Assembly: GCF_949987535.1 (NCBI RefSeq)
Contig: NW_026645850.1
Location: 62,001-126,000 of the forward strand
DNA length: 64,000 nt
Reading direction: 5' to 3'
DNA from: Balaenoptera acutorostrata
Lineage: Eukaryota; Chordata; Mammalia; Artiodactyla; Balaenopteridae
In this document: positions 22,687 to 34,900 of the stretch, in pieces
How positions within the stretch are numbered: position 1 is the stretch's first letter
How the letters are laid out: each line of letters opens with the position of its first letter
The notes under the pieces: model-generated
The model's input: only the letters and a program-made list of their open reading frames with translations
Database searches by the model: none
Told to the model about the DNA's origin: nothing
Translations under genes and position numbers: made by a program

Positions 22687-25599
22687 TCAAGGGTAGCTTA
22701 GGGTTAGGGTTAGGGTTAGGGTTAGGGCTAGGGTATGGCTTAGGGTATGGGTTCGGGGAGGGGTTCGGGTAGGGCGTAGGGTATGGGTTAGGGTTAGGGT
22801 TAGGGTTAGTGTTATGGTTAGGGCTCGGTTTAGGGTACGGGTTAGGATTAGGGAACGCGTTAGGGTTAGGGTAGGGGTTAGGGTTAGGGTACGTGTTAGG
22901 GTGAGGGTAGTTATTAAACCTATCACACTCTCTAGATACCCCTTAGCACATAAAGGAATATTATTTGGGGGTCCAGCCATGGAGAAGAGTTTAGACACGA
23001 GGAGAAGATAAGGAACACACCCATTATCAAGAAATCACATTAGGATTCTCTTTTTAACCTGTTCCTTAAAACACTAGTGCTTAGGAAATCTATTGGAGGC
23101 AGAAGCAGTGAAGGGTAGCTTAGGGTTAGGGTTAGGGTTAGGGTGTGGGTTAGGGTATGGCTTAGGGTAGGGGTTCGGGGAGGGGTTCGGGTAGGGCGTA
23201 GGGTATGGGTTAGGGTTAGGGTTAGGGTTAGTGTTAGGTTTAGGGCTCGGTTTAGGGTACGGGTTAGGATTAGGGTACGCGTTAGGGTTAGGGTAGGGGT
23301 TAGGGTTAGGGTACGCGTTAGGGTGGGGGTAGTTATTAAACCTATCACACTCTCTAGATACCCCTTAGCACGTAAAGGAATATTATTTGGGGGTCCAGCC
23401 ATGGAGAAGAGTTTAGACACTAGGAGAAGATAAGGAACACACCCATTATCACGAAATCACATTAGGATTCTCTTTTTAAACTGTTCCTTAAAACACTAGT
23501 GCTTAGGAAATCTATTGGAGGCAGAAGCCGTCAAGGGTAGCTTAGGGTTAGGGTTAGGGTTAGGGTGAGGGTTAGGGTACGGCTTAGGGTACGGGTTCGG
23601 GGAGGCGTTCGGGTAGGGCGTAGGGTATGGGTTAGGGTTAGGGTAAGGGCTCGGTTTAGGGTACGGGTTAGGATTAGGGTATGCGTTAGGGTTAGGGTAG
23701 GGGTTAGGGTTAGGATACGCATTAGGGTGAGGGTAGTTATTAAACCTATCCCACTCTCTAGATACCCCTTAGCACGTAAAGGAATATTATTTGGGGGTCC
23801 AGCCATGGAGAAGAGTTTAGACACGAGGAGAAGATAAGGAACACACCCATTATCAAGAAATCACATTAGGATTCTCTTTTTAACCTGTTCCTTAAATCAA
23901 TAGTGCTTAGGAAATCTATTGGAGGCAGAAGCCGTCAAGGGTAGCTTAGGGTTAGGGTTAGGGTTAGGGTGAGGGTTAGGGTAAGGCTTAGGGTACGGGT
24001 TCGGGGAGGGGTTCGTGTAGGGCGTAGGGTATGGGTTAGAGTTAGGGTTAGGGTTAGTGTTAGGGTTAGGGCTCGGTTTAGGGTACGGGTTAGGATTAGG
24101 GTACGCGTTAGTGTTAGGGTAGGGGTTAGGGTTAGGGTACGCTTTAGGGTGAGGTTAGTTATTAAACCTATCCCACTCTTTAGATACCCCTTAGCACGTA
24201 AAGGAATATTATTTGGGCGTCCAGCCATGGAGAAGGGTTTAGACACTAGGAGAAGATAAGGAACACACCCATTATCAAGAAATCACAATATGATTCTCTT
24301 TTTAAACTGTTCCTTAAAACACTAGTGGTTAGGAAATCTATTGGAGGCAGAAGCAGTCAAGGGTAGCTTAGGGTTAGGGTTACGGTTAGGGTGAGATTAG
24401 GGTACGGCTTAGGGTAAGGGTTCGGGGAGGGGTTCGGGTAGGGCGTAGGGTATGGGTTAGGGTTAGATTTAGGGTTAGTGTTAGGGTTAGGGCTCGGTTT
24501 AGGGTACGGGTTAGGATTAGGGTACTCGTTAGGTTTAGGGTAGCGGTTAGGGTTAGGGTACGCGTTAGGGTGAGGGTAGTTATTAAACCTATCACACTCT
24601 CTAGATACCCCTTCCACGTAAAGGAATATTATTTGGGGGTCCAGCCATGGAGAAGAGTTTAGACACGAGGAGAAGATAAGGAACACACCCATTATCACGA
24701 AATCACATTAGGATTCTCTTTTTAACCTGTTCCTTAAAACACTAGTGCTTTGGAAATCTATTGGAGGCAGAAGCAGTCAAGGGTAGCTTAGGGTTAGGGT
24801 TAGGGTACGGCTTAGGGTACGGGTTCGGGGAGGGGTTCGGGTAGGGCGTAGGGTATGGGTTAGGGTTAGGGTTAGGGCTAGTGTTAGGGTTAGGGGTCGG
24901 TTTAGGGTACGGGTTAGGATTAGGGTACGCGTTAGGGTTAGGGTAGGGGTTAGGGTTAGGATACGCGTTAGGGTGAGGGTAGTTATTAAACCTATCCCAC
25001 TCTCTAGATACCCCTTAGCACGTAAAGGAATATTATTTGGGGGTCCAGCCATGGAGAAGAGTTTAGACACGAGGAGAAGATAAGGAACACACCCATTATC
25101 AAGAAATCACAATGTGATTCTCTTTTTAAACTGTTCCTTAAAACACTAGTGCTTAGGAAATCTATTGGAGGCAGAAGCAGTCAAGGGTAGCTTAGGGTTA
25201 GGGTTAGGGTTAGGGTGAGGGTTGGGGTACGGCTTAGGGTACGGGTTCGGGGAGGGGTTCGGGTAGGGCGTAGGGTATGGGTTAGGGTTAGGGTTAGGGC
25301 TAGTGTTAGGGTTAGGGCTCGGTTTAGGGTACGGGTTAGGATTAGGGTATGCGTTAGGGTTAGGGTAGGGGTTAGGGTTAGGATACGCGTTAGGGTGAGG
25401 GAAATTATTAAACCTATCCCACTCTCTAGATACCCCTTAGCACGTAAAGGAATATTATTTGGGGGTCCAGCCATGGAGAAGAGTTTAGACACGAGAAGAT
25501 AAGGAACACACCCATTATCAAGAAATCACATTAGGATTCTCTTTTTAACCTGTTCCTTAAAACACTAGTGCTTAGGAAATCTATTGGAGGCAGAAGCCG
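22687..25599 (+). repeat. units 55-61
   Basis: Unit starts are 22687, 23109, 23531 (404), 23935, 24357 (420), 24777 (404) and 25181 (419). Two separate 18-bp losses occur: in unit 57 from the middle of the hexamer half, and in unit 60 from the first TTAGGG run. The pair 23935/24357 is the likely progenitor type of the dimer duplicated at 28132-29817. Unit 55 has a ttatgg and a ggctagg change in the hexamer half; the lead-in of unit 56 reads tgaagggtag. Confidence 0.85.
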
Positions 25600-26032
25600 T
25601 CAAGGGTAGCTTAGGGTTAGGGTTAGGGTTAGGGTGAGGGTTAGGGTACGGTTTAGGGTACGGGTTCAGGGAGGGGTTCGGGTAGGGCGTAGGGTATGGG
25701 TTAGGGTTAGGGTTAGAGTTAGTGTTAGGGTTAGGGCTCGGTTTAGGGTACGGGTTAGGATTAGGGTACGCGCTAGGGTTAGGGTAGGGGTTAGGGTTAG
25801 GGTACGCGTTAGGGTGAGGGTAGTTAATAAACCTATCCCACTCTCTAGATACCCCTTAGCACGTATAGGAATATTATTTGGGGGTCCAGCCATGGAGAAG
25901 AGTTTAGACACGAGGAGAAGATAAGGAACACACCCATTATCAAGAAATCACATTAGGATTCTCTTTTTAACCTGTTCCTTAAAACACTAGTGCTTAGGAA
26001 ATCTATTGGAGGCAGCAGCCGTCAAGGGTAGC

Positions 26033-26056
26033 TTAGGGTTAGGGTTAGGGTTAGGG
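26033..26056 (+). other. canonical telomeric G-quadruplex motif, one per unit
   Basis: Four successive TTAGGG hexamers give four G-triplets with TTA loops, the textbook intramolecular telomeric G-quadruplex sequence. Runs of three perfect hexamers recur at hexamers 16-18. The segment around hexamers 10-13 (ggggaggggttcgggtaggg) has four G-tracts with loops of one to three bases. The same runs match YTAGGGTTR, the site of TRF/Tbf1-type Myb telomere proteins (established knowledge). Folding or protein binding in this organism is inferred. Confidence 0.8.
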
Positions 26057-26242
26057 TGAGGGTTAGGGTACGGCTTAGGGTATGGGTTCGGGGAGGGGTT
26101 CGGGTAGGGCGTAGGGTATGGGTTAGGGTTAGGGTTAGGGCTAGTGTTAGGGTTAGGGCTCGGTTTAGGGTACGGGTTAGGATTAGGGTACGCGTTAGGG
26201 TTAGGGTAGGGGTTAGGGTTAGGGTACGCGTTAGGGTGAGGG
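26033..26242 (+). repeat. hexamer half of the unit: 35 phased TTAGGG-type hexamers
   Basis: Read in steps of six from the first ttaggg, the consensus hexamers are: 5 and 35 TGAGGG; 7 TACGGC; 9 and 24 TACGGG; 10 and 12 TTCGGG; 11 GAGGGG; 13 TAGGGC; 14 GTAGGG; 15 TATGGG; 19 TTAGTG; 22 CTCGGT; 25 TTAGGA; 27 and 33 TACGCG; 30 TAGGGG. The remaining 18 are exact TTAGGG. In this copy hexamer 9 is TATGGG, and CTAGTG replaces hexamer 19 (a common variant). No base is gained or lost against the six-base register over 210 bp. This looks like an old telomeric tract whose degenerate pattern became fixed before the unit was amplified (inference). Confidence 0.95.
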
Positions 26243-26443
26243 TAGTTATTAAACCTATCCCACTCTCTAGATACCCCTTAGCACGTAAAGGAATATTATT
26301 TGGGGGTCCAGCCATGGAGAAGCGTTTAGACACGAGGAGAAGATAAGGAACACACCCATTATCACGAAATCACATTAGGATTCTCTTTTTAACCTGTTCC
26401 TTAAAACACTAGTGCTTAGGAAATCTATTGGAGGCAGAAGCCG
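26243..26443 (+). repeat. non-telomeric 201-bp half of the unit
   Basis: This segment runs from tagttatt to the base before the next tcaagggtag. It has no six-base period and is richer in A and T than the hexamer half. It holds conserved words in fixed order: tagttattaaacc, ctctctagatacccc, cacgtaaaggaatatt, gtccagccatggag, agataaggaacacaccc, ctctttttaac, ttccttaaaacactagtg. Its length varies by at most a few bases across all 152 units. I see no tRNA, 5S rRNA or SINE signature, no CENP-B box and no long open frame independent of the hexamer half. Function unknown. Confidence 0.9.
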
Positions 26444-28131
26444 TCAAGGGTAGCTTAGGGTTAGGGTTAGGGTTAGGGTGAGGGTTAGGGAATGGTTTAG
26501 GGTACGGGTTCAGGGAGGGGTTCGGGTAGGGCGTAGGGTATGGGTTAGGGTTAGGGTTAGGGTTAGTGTTAGGGTTAGGGCTCGGTTTAGGGTACGGGTT
26601 AGGATTAGGGTACGCGCTAGGGTTAGGGTAGCGCTTAGGGTTAGGGTACGCGTTAGGGTGAGGGTAGTTAATAAACCTATCCCACTCTCTAGATACCCCT
26701 TAGCACGTATAGGAATATTATTTGGGTGTCCAGCCATGGAGAAGAGTTTAGACACTAGGAGAAGATAAGGAACACACCCATTATCACGGAATCACATTAG
26801 AATTCTCTTTTTAACCTGTTCCTTAAAACACTAGTGCTTAGGAAATCTATTGGAGGCAGAAGCAGTCAAGGGTAGCTTAGGGTTAGGGTTAGGGTTAGGG
26901 TGAGGGCTACGGTATGGCTTAGGGTACGGGTTCGGGGAAGGGTTCGGGTAGGGCGTAGGGTATGGGTTAGGGTTAGGGTTAGGGTTAGTGTTAGGGTTAG
27001 GGCTCGGTTTAGGGTACGGGTTAGGATTAGGGAACGCGTTAGGGTTAGGGTAGGGGTTAGGGTTAGGGTACGTGTTAGGGTGAGGGTAGTTATTAAACCT
27101 ATCACACTCTCTAGATACCCCTTAGCACGTAAAGGAATATTATTTGGGGGTCCAGCCATGGAGAAGAGTTTAGACACGAGCAGAAGATAAGGAACACACC
27201 CATTATCAAGAAATCACATTAGGATTCTCTTTTTAACCTGTTCCTTAAAACACTAGTGCTTAGGAAATCTATTGGAGGCAGAAGCAGTCAAGGGTAGCCT
27301 AGGGTTAGGGTTAGGGTTAGGGTGAGGGATAGGGTACGGCTTAGGGTACGGGTTCGGGGAGGAGTTCGGGTAGGGCGTAGGGTATGGGTTAGGGTTAGGG
27401 TTAGGGTTAGTGTTAGGGTTAGGGCTCGGTTTAGGGTACGGGTTAGGATTAGGGTACGCGTTAGTGTTAGGGTAGGTGTTAGGGTTAGGGTACGCGATAG
27501 GGTGAGGTTAGTTATTAAACCTATCCCACTCTCTAGATACCCCTTAGCACGTAAAGGAATATTATTTGGGGGTCCAGCCATGGAGAAGAGTTTAGACACT
27601 AGGAGAAGATAAGGAACACACCCATTATCAAGAAATCACATTAGGATTCTCTTTTCAACCTGTTCCTTAAAACACTAGTGCTTAGGAAATCTATTGGAGG
27701 CAGAAGCAGTCAAGGGTAGCTTAGGGTTAGCGTTAGGGTTAGGGTGAGGGTTAGGGTACGGCTTACGATACGGGTTCGGGGAGGGGTTCGGGTAGGGCGT
27801 AGGGTATGGGTTAGGGTTAGGGTTAGGGCTAGTGTTAGGGTTAGGGCTCGGTTTAGGGTACGGGTTAGGATTAGGGTATGCGTTAGGGCTAGGGTAGGGG
27901 TTAGGGTTAGGGTACGCGTTAGGGTGAGGGTAGTTATTAAACCTATCCCACTCTCTAGATACCCCTTAGCACGTAAAGGAATATTATTTGGGGGTCCAGC
28001 CATGGAGAAGAGTTTAGACACGAGGAGAAGATAAGGAACACACCCATTATCAAGAAATCACATTAGGATTCTCTTTTTAACCTGTTCCTTAAATCACTAG
28101 TGCTTAGGAAATCTATTGGAGGCAGAAGCCG

Positions 28132-29817
28132 TCAAGGGTAGCTTAGGGTTAGGGTTAGGGTTAGGGTGAGGGTTAGGGTAAGGCTTAGGGTACGGGTTCG
28201 GGGAGGGGTTCGTGTAGGGCGTAGGGTATGGGTTAGAGTTAGGGTTAGGGTTAGTGTTAGGGTTAGGGCTCGGTTTAGGGTACGGGTTAGGATTAGGGTA
28301 CGCGTTAGTGTTAGGGTAGGGGTTAGGGTTAGGGTACGCTTTAGGGTGAGGGTAGTTATTAAACCTATCCCACTCTCTAGATACCCGTTAGCACGTAAAG
28401 GAATATTATTTGGGCGTCCAGCCATGGAGAAAGGTTTAGACACTAGGAGAAGATAAGGAACACAACCATTATCAAGAAATCACAATATGATTCTCTTTTT
28501 AAACTGTTCCTTAAAACACTAGTGGTTAGGAAATCTATTGGAGGCAGAAGCAGTCAAGGGTAGCTTAGGGTTAGGGTTAGGGTTAGGGTGAGATTAGGGT
28601 TCGGCTTAGGGTAAGGGTTCGGGGAGGGGTTCGGGTAGGGCGTAGTGTATGGGTTAGGGTTAGATTTAGGGTTAGTGTTAGGGTTAGGGCTCGGTTTAGG
28701 GTACGGGTTAGGATTAGGGTACTAGTTAGGTTTAGGGTAGCGGTTAGGGTTAGGGTACGCGTTAGGGTGAGGGTAGTTATTAAACCTATCACACTCTCTA
28801 GATACCCCTTAGCACGTAAAGGAATATTATTTGGGGGTCCAGCCATGGAGAAGAGTTTAGACACGAGGAGAAGATAAGGAACACACCCATTATCAAGAAA
28901 AAACATTAGGATTCTCTTTTTAACCTGTTCCTTAAATCACTAGTGCTTAGGAAATCTATTGGAGGCAGAAGCCGTCAAGGGTAGCTTAGGGTTAGGGTTA
29001 GGGTTAGGGTGAGGGTTAGGGTAAGGCTTAGGGTACGGGTTCGGGGAGGGGTTCGTGTAGGGCGTAGGGTATGGGTTAGAGTTAGGGTTAGGGTTAGTGT
29101 TAGGGTTAGGGCTCGGTTTAGGGTACGGGTTAGGATTAGGGTACGCGTTAGTGTTAGGGTAGGGGTTAGGGTTAGGGTACGCTTTAGGGTGAGGGTAGTT
29201 ATTAAACCTACCCCACTCTCTAGATACCCCTTAGCACGTAAAGGAATATTATTTGGGCGTCCAGCCATGGAGAAAGGTTTAGACACTAGGAGAAGATAAG
29301 GAACACACCCATTATCAAGAAATCACAATATGATTCTCTTTTTAAACTGTTCCTTAAAACACTAGTGGTTAGGAAATCTATTGGAGGCAAAAGCAGTCAA
29401 GGGTAGCTTAGGGTTAGGGTTAGGGTTAGGGTGAGATTAGGGTACGGCTTAGGGTAAGGGTTCGGGGAGGGGTTCGGGTAGGGCGTAGTGTATGGGTTAG
29501 GGTTAGACTTAGGGTTAGTGTTAGGGTTAGGGCTCGGTTTAGGGTACGGGTTAGGATTAGGGTACTAGTTAGGTTTAGGGTAGCGGTTAGGGTTAGGGTA
29601 CGCGTTAGGGTGAGGGTAGTTATTAAACCTATCACACTCTCTAGATACCCCTTAGCACGTAAAGGAATATTATTTGGGGGTCCAGCCATGGAGAAGAGTT
29701 TAGACACGAGGAGAAGATAAGGAACACACCCATTATCACGAAATCACATTAGAATTCTCTTTTTAACCTGTTCCTTAAAACACTAGTGCTTAGGAAATCT
29801 ATTGGAGGCAGAAGCAG
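28132..29817 (+). repeat. recent tandem duplication of an 843-bp dimer (units 68-71)
   Basis: Two 843-bp dimers, 28132-28974 and 28975-29817, follow each other directly. Each is a 422-bp unit with the acaatat loop and gaaaggttta variant, then a 421-bp unit carrying gtgagattaggg, gtactagtt and gcgtagtgtatgg. Differences between the dimers are few (for example ttcggctt versus tacggctt, and agatttagg versus agacttagg). A more diverged relative is at 23935-24776. Confidence 0.9.
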
Positions 29818-31920
29818 TCAAGGGTAGCTTAGGGTTAGGGTTAGGGTTATGGTGAGGGTTAGGGTACGGCTTAGGGTACGGGTTCGGGGAGGGGTTCGGG
29901 TAGGGCGTAGTGTATGGGTTAGGGTTAGGGTTAGGGCTAGTGTTAGGGTAGGGCTCGGTTTAGGGTACGGGTTAGGATTAGGGTATGCGTTAGGGTTAGG
30001 GTAGGGGTTAGGGTTAGGGTACGCGTTAGGGTGAGGGTAGTTATTAAACCTATCCCACTCTCTAGATACCCCTTAGCACGTAAAGGAATATTATTTGGGG
30101 GTCCAGCCATGGAGAAGAGTTTAGACACGAGGAGAAGATAAGGAACACACCCATTATCACGAAATCACATTAGGATTCTCTTTTTAACCTGTTCCTTAAA
30201 ACACTAGTGCTTAGGAAATCTATTGGAGGCAGAAGCCGTCAAGGGTAGCTTAGGGTTAGGGTTAGGGTTAGGGTGAGGGTTAGGGTACGGTTTAGGGTAC
30301 GGGTTCAGGGAGGGGTTCGGGTAGGGCGTAGGGTATGGGTTAGGGTTAGGGTTAGAGTTAGTGTTAGGGTTAGGGCTCGGTTTAGGGTACGGGTTAGGAT
30401 TAGGGTACGCGCTAGGGTTAGGGTAGGGGTTAGGGTTAGGGTACGCGTTAGGGTGAGGGTAGTTAATAAACCTATCCCACTCTCTAGATACCCCTTAGCA
30501 CGTATAGGAATATTATTTGGGGGTCCAGCCATGGAGAAGAGTTTAGACACTAGGAGAAGATAAGGAACACACCCATTATCACGGAATCACATTAGGATTC
30601 TCTTTTTAACCTGTTCCTTAAAACACTAGTGCTTAGGAAATCTATTGGAGGCAGAAGCAGTCAAGGGTAGCTTAGGGTTAGGGTTAGGGTTAGGGTGAGG
30701 GCTACGGTATGGCTTAGGGTACGGGTTCGGGGAGGGGTTCGGGTAGGGCGTAGGGTATGGGGTAGGGTTAGGGTTAGGGTTAGTGTTAGGGTTAGGGCTC
30801 GGTTTAGGGTACGGGTTAGGATTAGGGAACGCGTTAGGGTTAGGGTAGGGGTTAGGGTTAGGGTACGTGTTAGGGTGAGGGTAGTTATTAAACCTATCCC
30901 ACTCTCTAGATACCCCTTAGCACGTAAAGGAATATTATTTGGGGGTCCAGCCATGGAGAAGAGTTTAGACACGAGCAGAAGATAAGGAACACACCCATTA
31001 TCAAGAAATCACATTAGGATTCTCTTTTTAACCTGTTCCTTAAAACACTAGTGCTTAGGAAATCTATTGGAGGCAGAAGCAGTCAAGGGTAGCTTAGGGT
31101 TAGGGTTAGGGTTAGGGTGAGGGATAGGGTACGGCTTAGGGTACGGGTTCGGGGAAGAGTTCGGGTAGGGCGTAGGGTATGGGTTAGGGTTAGGGTTAGT
31201 GTTAGGGTTAGGGCTCGGTTTATGGTACGGGTTAGGATTAGGGTACGCGTTAGTGTTAGGGTAGGTGTTAGGGTTAGGGTACGCGATAGGGTGAGGTTAG
31301 TTATTAAACCTATCCCACTCTCTAGATACCCCTTAGCACGTAAAGGAATATTATTTGGGGGTCCAGCCATGGAGAAGAGTTTAGACACTAGGAGAAGATA
31401 AGGAACACACCCATTATCAAGAAATCACATTAGGATTCTCTTTTCAACCTGTTCCTTAAAACACTAGTGCTTAGGAAATCTATTGGAGGCAGAAGCAGTC
31501 AAGGGTAGCTTAGGGTTAGCGTTAGGGTTAGGGTGAGGGTTAGGGTACGGCTTACGATACGGGTTCGGGGAGGGGTTCGGGTAGGGCGTAGGGTATGGGT
31601 TAGGGTTAGGGTTAGGGCTAGTGTTAGGGTTAGGGCTCGGTTTAGGGTACGGGTTAGGATTAGGGTATGCGTTAGGGTTAGGGTAGGGGTTAGGGTTAGG
31701 GTACGCGTTAGGGTGAGGGTAGTTATTAAAGCTATCCCACTCTCTAGATACCCCTTAGCACGTAAAGGAATATTATTTGGGGGTCCAGCCATGGAGAAGA
31801 GTTTAGACACGAGGAGAAGATAAGGAACACACCCATTATCAAGAAATCACATTAGGATTCTCTTTTTAACCTGTTCCTTAAATCACTAGTGCTTAGGAAA
31901 TCTATTGGAGGCAGAAGCCG
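29818..31920 (+). repeat. unit 72 and four-unit block M copy 2 (30239-31920)
   Basis: Unit starts are 29818 (421), 30239, 30661, 31083 (416) and 31499. Units 73-76 repeat units 64-67 in order. Unit 75 has lost one TTAGGG hexamer (6 bp) relative to its partner at 27288, a clean example of single-hexamer loss after duplication. Confidence 0.9.
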
Positions 31921-34900
31921 TCAAGGGTAGCTTAGGGTTAGGGTTAGGGTTAGGGTGAGGGTTAGGGTACGGTTTAGGGTACGGGTTCAGGGAGGGGTTC
32001 GGGTAGGGCGTAGGGTATGGGTTAGGGTTAGGGTTAGAGTTAGTGTTAGGGTTAGGGCTCGGATTAGGGTATGGGTTAGGATTAGGGTACGCGTTAGGGT
32101 TAGGGTAGGGGTTAGGGTTAGGGTACGCGTTAGGGTGAGGGTAGTTATTAAACCTATCCCAGTCTCTAGATACCCCTTAGCACGTAAAGGAATATTATTT
32201 GGGGATCGAGCCATGGAGAAGAGTTTAGACACTAGGAGAAGATAAGGAACACACCCATTATCACGAAAACACATTAGGATTCTCTTTTTAACCTGTTCCT
32301 TAAAACACTAGTGCTTAGGAAATCTATTGGAGTCAGAAGCAGTCAAGGGTAGCTTAGGGTTAGGGTTAGGGTTAGGGTGAGGGCTAGGGTACGGCTTAGG
32401 GTACGGGTTCGGGGAGGGGTTCGGGTAGGGCGTAGGGTATGGGTTAGGGTTAGGGTTAGGGCTAGTGTTAGGGTTAGGGCTCGGTTTAGGGTACGGGTTA
32501 GGATTAGGGTATGCGTTAGGGTTAGGGTAGGGGTTAGGGTTAGGATACGCGTTAGGGTGAGGGTAGTTATTAAACCTATCCCACTCTCTAGATACCCCTT
32601 AGCACGTAAAGGAATATTATTTGGGGGTCCAGCCATGGAGAAGAGTTTAGATACGAGGAGAAGATAAGGAACACACCCATTATCAAGAAATCACATTAGG
32701 ATTCTCTTTTTAACCTGTTCCTTAAATCACTAGTGCTTAGGAAATCTATTGGAGGCAGAAGCCGTCAAGGGTAGCTTAGGGTTACGGTTAGGGTTAGGGT
32801 GAGGGTTAGGGTACGGCTTAGGGTACGGGTTCGGGGAGGGGTTCAGGTAGGGCGTAGGGTATGGGTTAGAGTTAGGGTTAGGGTTAGTGTTAGGGTTAGG
32901 GCTCGGTTTAGGGTACGGGATAGGATTAGGGTACGCGTTAGTGTTAGGGTAGGGGTTAGGGTTAGGGTACGCTTTAGGGTGAGGGTAGTTATTAAACCTA
33001 TCCCACTCTCTAGATACCCCTTAGCACGTAAAGGAATATTATTTGGGCGTCCAGCCATGGAGAAGGGTTTAGACACTAGGAGAAGATAAGGAACACACCC
33101 ATTATCAAGAAATCAGAATATGATTCTCTTTTTAAACTGTTCCTTAAAACACTAGTGGTTAGGAAATCTATTGGAGGCAGAAGCAGTCAAGGGTAGCTTA
33201 GGGTTAGGGTTAGGGTTAGGGTGAGGGTTAGGGTATGGCTTAGGGTACGGGTTCGGGGAGGGGTTCGGGTAGGGCGTAGGGTATGGGTTAGGGTTAGGGT
33301 TAGGGTTACTGTTAGGGTTAGGGCTCGGTTTAGGGTACGGGTTAGGATTAGGGTACGTGTTAGGGTTAGTGTACGCGTTAGGGTGAGGGTAGTTATTAAA
33401 CCTATTCCACTCTCTAGATACACCTTAGCACGTACAGGAATATTATTGGGGGTCCAGCCATGGAGAAGAGTTTAGACACTAGGAGAAGATAAGGAACACA
33501 CCCATTATCACGAAATCACATTAGGATTCTCTTTTTAACCTGTTCCTTAAAACACTAGTGCTTAGGAAATCTATTGGAGGCAGAAGCAGTCAAGGGTAGC
33601 TTAGGGTTAGGGTTAGGGTTAGGGTGAGGGTTAGGGTACGGCTTAGGCTACGGGTTCGGGGAGGGGTTCGGGTAGGGCGTAGGGTATGGTTTAGGGTTAG
33701 GGTTAGGGCTAGTGTTAGGGTTAGGGCTCGGTTTAGGGTACGGGTTAGGATTAGGGTATGCGTTAGGGTTAGGGTAGGGGTTAGGGTTAGGATACGCGTT
33801 AGAGTGACGGTAGTTATTAAACCTATCCCACTCTCTAGATAGCCCTTAGCACGTAAAGGACTATTATTTGGGGGTCCAGGAATGGAGAAGAGTTTAGACA
33901 CGAGGAGAAGATAAGGAACACACCCATTATCAAGAAATCACATTAGGATTCTCTTTTTAACCTGTTCCTTAAAACACTAGTGCTTAGGAAATCTATTGGA
34001 GGCAGAAGCAGTCAAGGGTAGCTTAGGGTTAGGGTTAGGGATAGGGTGAGGGTTAGGGTACGGCTTAGGGTACGGGTTCGGGGAGGGGTTCGGGTAGGGC
34101 GTAGGGTATGGGTTAGGGTTAGGGTTAGGGCTAGTGTTAGGGTTAGGGCTCGGTTTAGGGTACGGGTTAGGATTAGGGTACGCGTTAGGGTTAGGGTAGG
34201 GGTTAGGGTTAGGGTACGCATTAGGGTGAGGGTAGTTATTAAACCTATCCCACTCTCTAGATACCTCTTAGCACGTAAAGGAATATTATTTGGGGGTCCA
34301 GCCATGGAGAAGAGTTTAGACACGAGGAGAAGATAAGGAACACACCCATTATCAAGAAATCACATTAGGATTCTCTTTTTAACCTGTTCCTTAAAACACT
34401 AGTGCTTAGGAAATCTATTGGAGGCAGAAGCAGTCAAGGGTAGCTTAGGGTTAGGGTTAGGGTTAGGGTGAGGGTTAGGGTACGGCTTAGGGTACGGGTT
34501 CGGGGAGGGGTTCGGGTAGGGCGTAGGGTATGGTTTAGGGTTAGGGTTAGGGTTAGTGTTAGGGTTAGGGCTCGGTTTAGGCTACGGGTTAGGATTAGGG
34601 TACGCGTTAGTGTTAGGGTAGTGGTTAGGATTAGGGTACGCTTTAGGGTGAGGGTAGTTATTAAACCTATCCCACTCTCTAGATACCCCTTAGCACGTAA
34701 AGGAATATTATTTGGGGGTCCAGCCATGGGGAAGAGTTTAGACACTAGGAGTAGATAAGGAACACACCCATTATCAAGAAATCACATTAGGATTCTCTTT
34801 TTAACCAGTTCCTTAAAACACTAGTGCTTAGGAAATCTATTGGAGGCAGGAGCCGTCAAGGGTAGCTTAGGGTTAGGGTTAGGGTTAGGGTGAGGGTTAG

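Larger units (their letters stand above)
26022..26443 (+). repeat. example of a standard 422-bp unit (unit 63)
   Basis: This unit is close to the array consensus and serves as the reference for its anatomy. The lead-in is 26022-26032, the hexamer half 26033-26242, and the non-telomeric half 26243-26443, starting at tagttatt. It contains an XbaI-type palindrome tctaga (26266-26271), ccatgg (26312-26317) and the palindrome cactagtg near its end. Small departures from consensus include tatggg for tacggg early in the hexamer half and gaagcg for gaagag after ccatgg. Confidence 0.95.
25600..28131 (+). repeat. units 62-67, containing four-unit block M copy 1 (26444-28131)
   Basis: All six units are 422 bp (25600, 26022, 26444, 26866, 27288, 27710). 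Units 64-67 recur as 73-76 at offset 3,795 bp, shifting to 3,789 bp after a 6-bp loss. Diagnostic shared variants are gttaataaacc, gggctacggtatgg, gagggataggg with gcgatagg, and cttacgatac followed by cttaaatcac. Confidence 0.9.

Noticed and set aside
26022..26443. RNA polymerase III gene (B-box-like ggttcgggg) such as a tRNA, 5S rRNA or SINE
   Set aside because: The match stops after GGTTCG, lacks the rest of the B box, and arises from TTCGGG hexamers. No A box, cloverleaf or downstream T-run terminator is correctly placed; the cttttta run is 5' of the candidate in the array order.
26243..26443. CENP-B box or centromeric alpha-type satellite
   Set aside because: No match to the CENP-B box core in the 201-bp half, and the unit length and sequence do not resemble alpha satellite.
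26022..26443. rDNA intergenic spacer subrepeats
   Set aside because: No rRNA sequence is found anywhere in 64 kb and the subrepeat is telomere-like; nothing supports an rDNA link.
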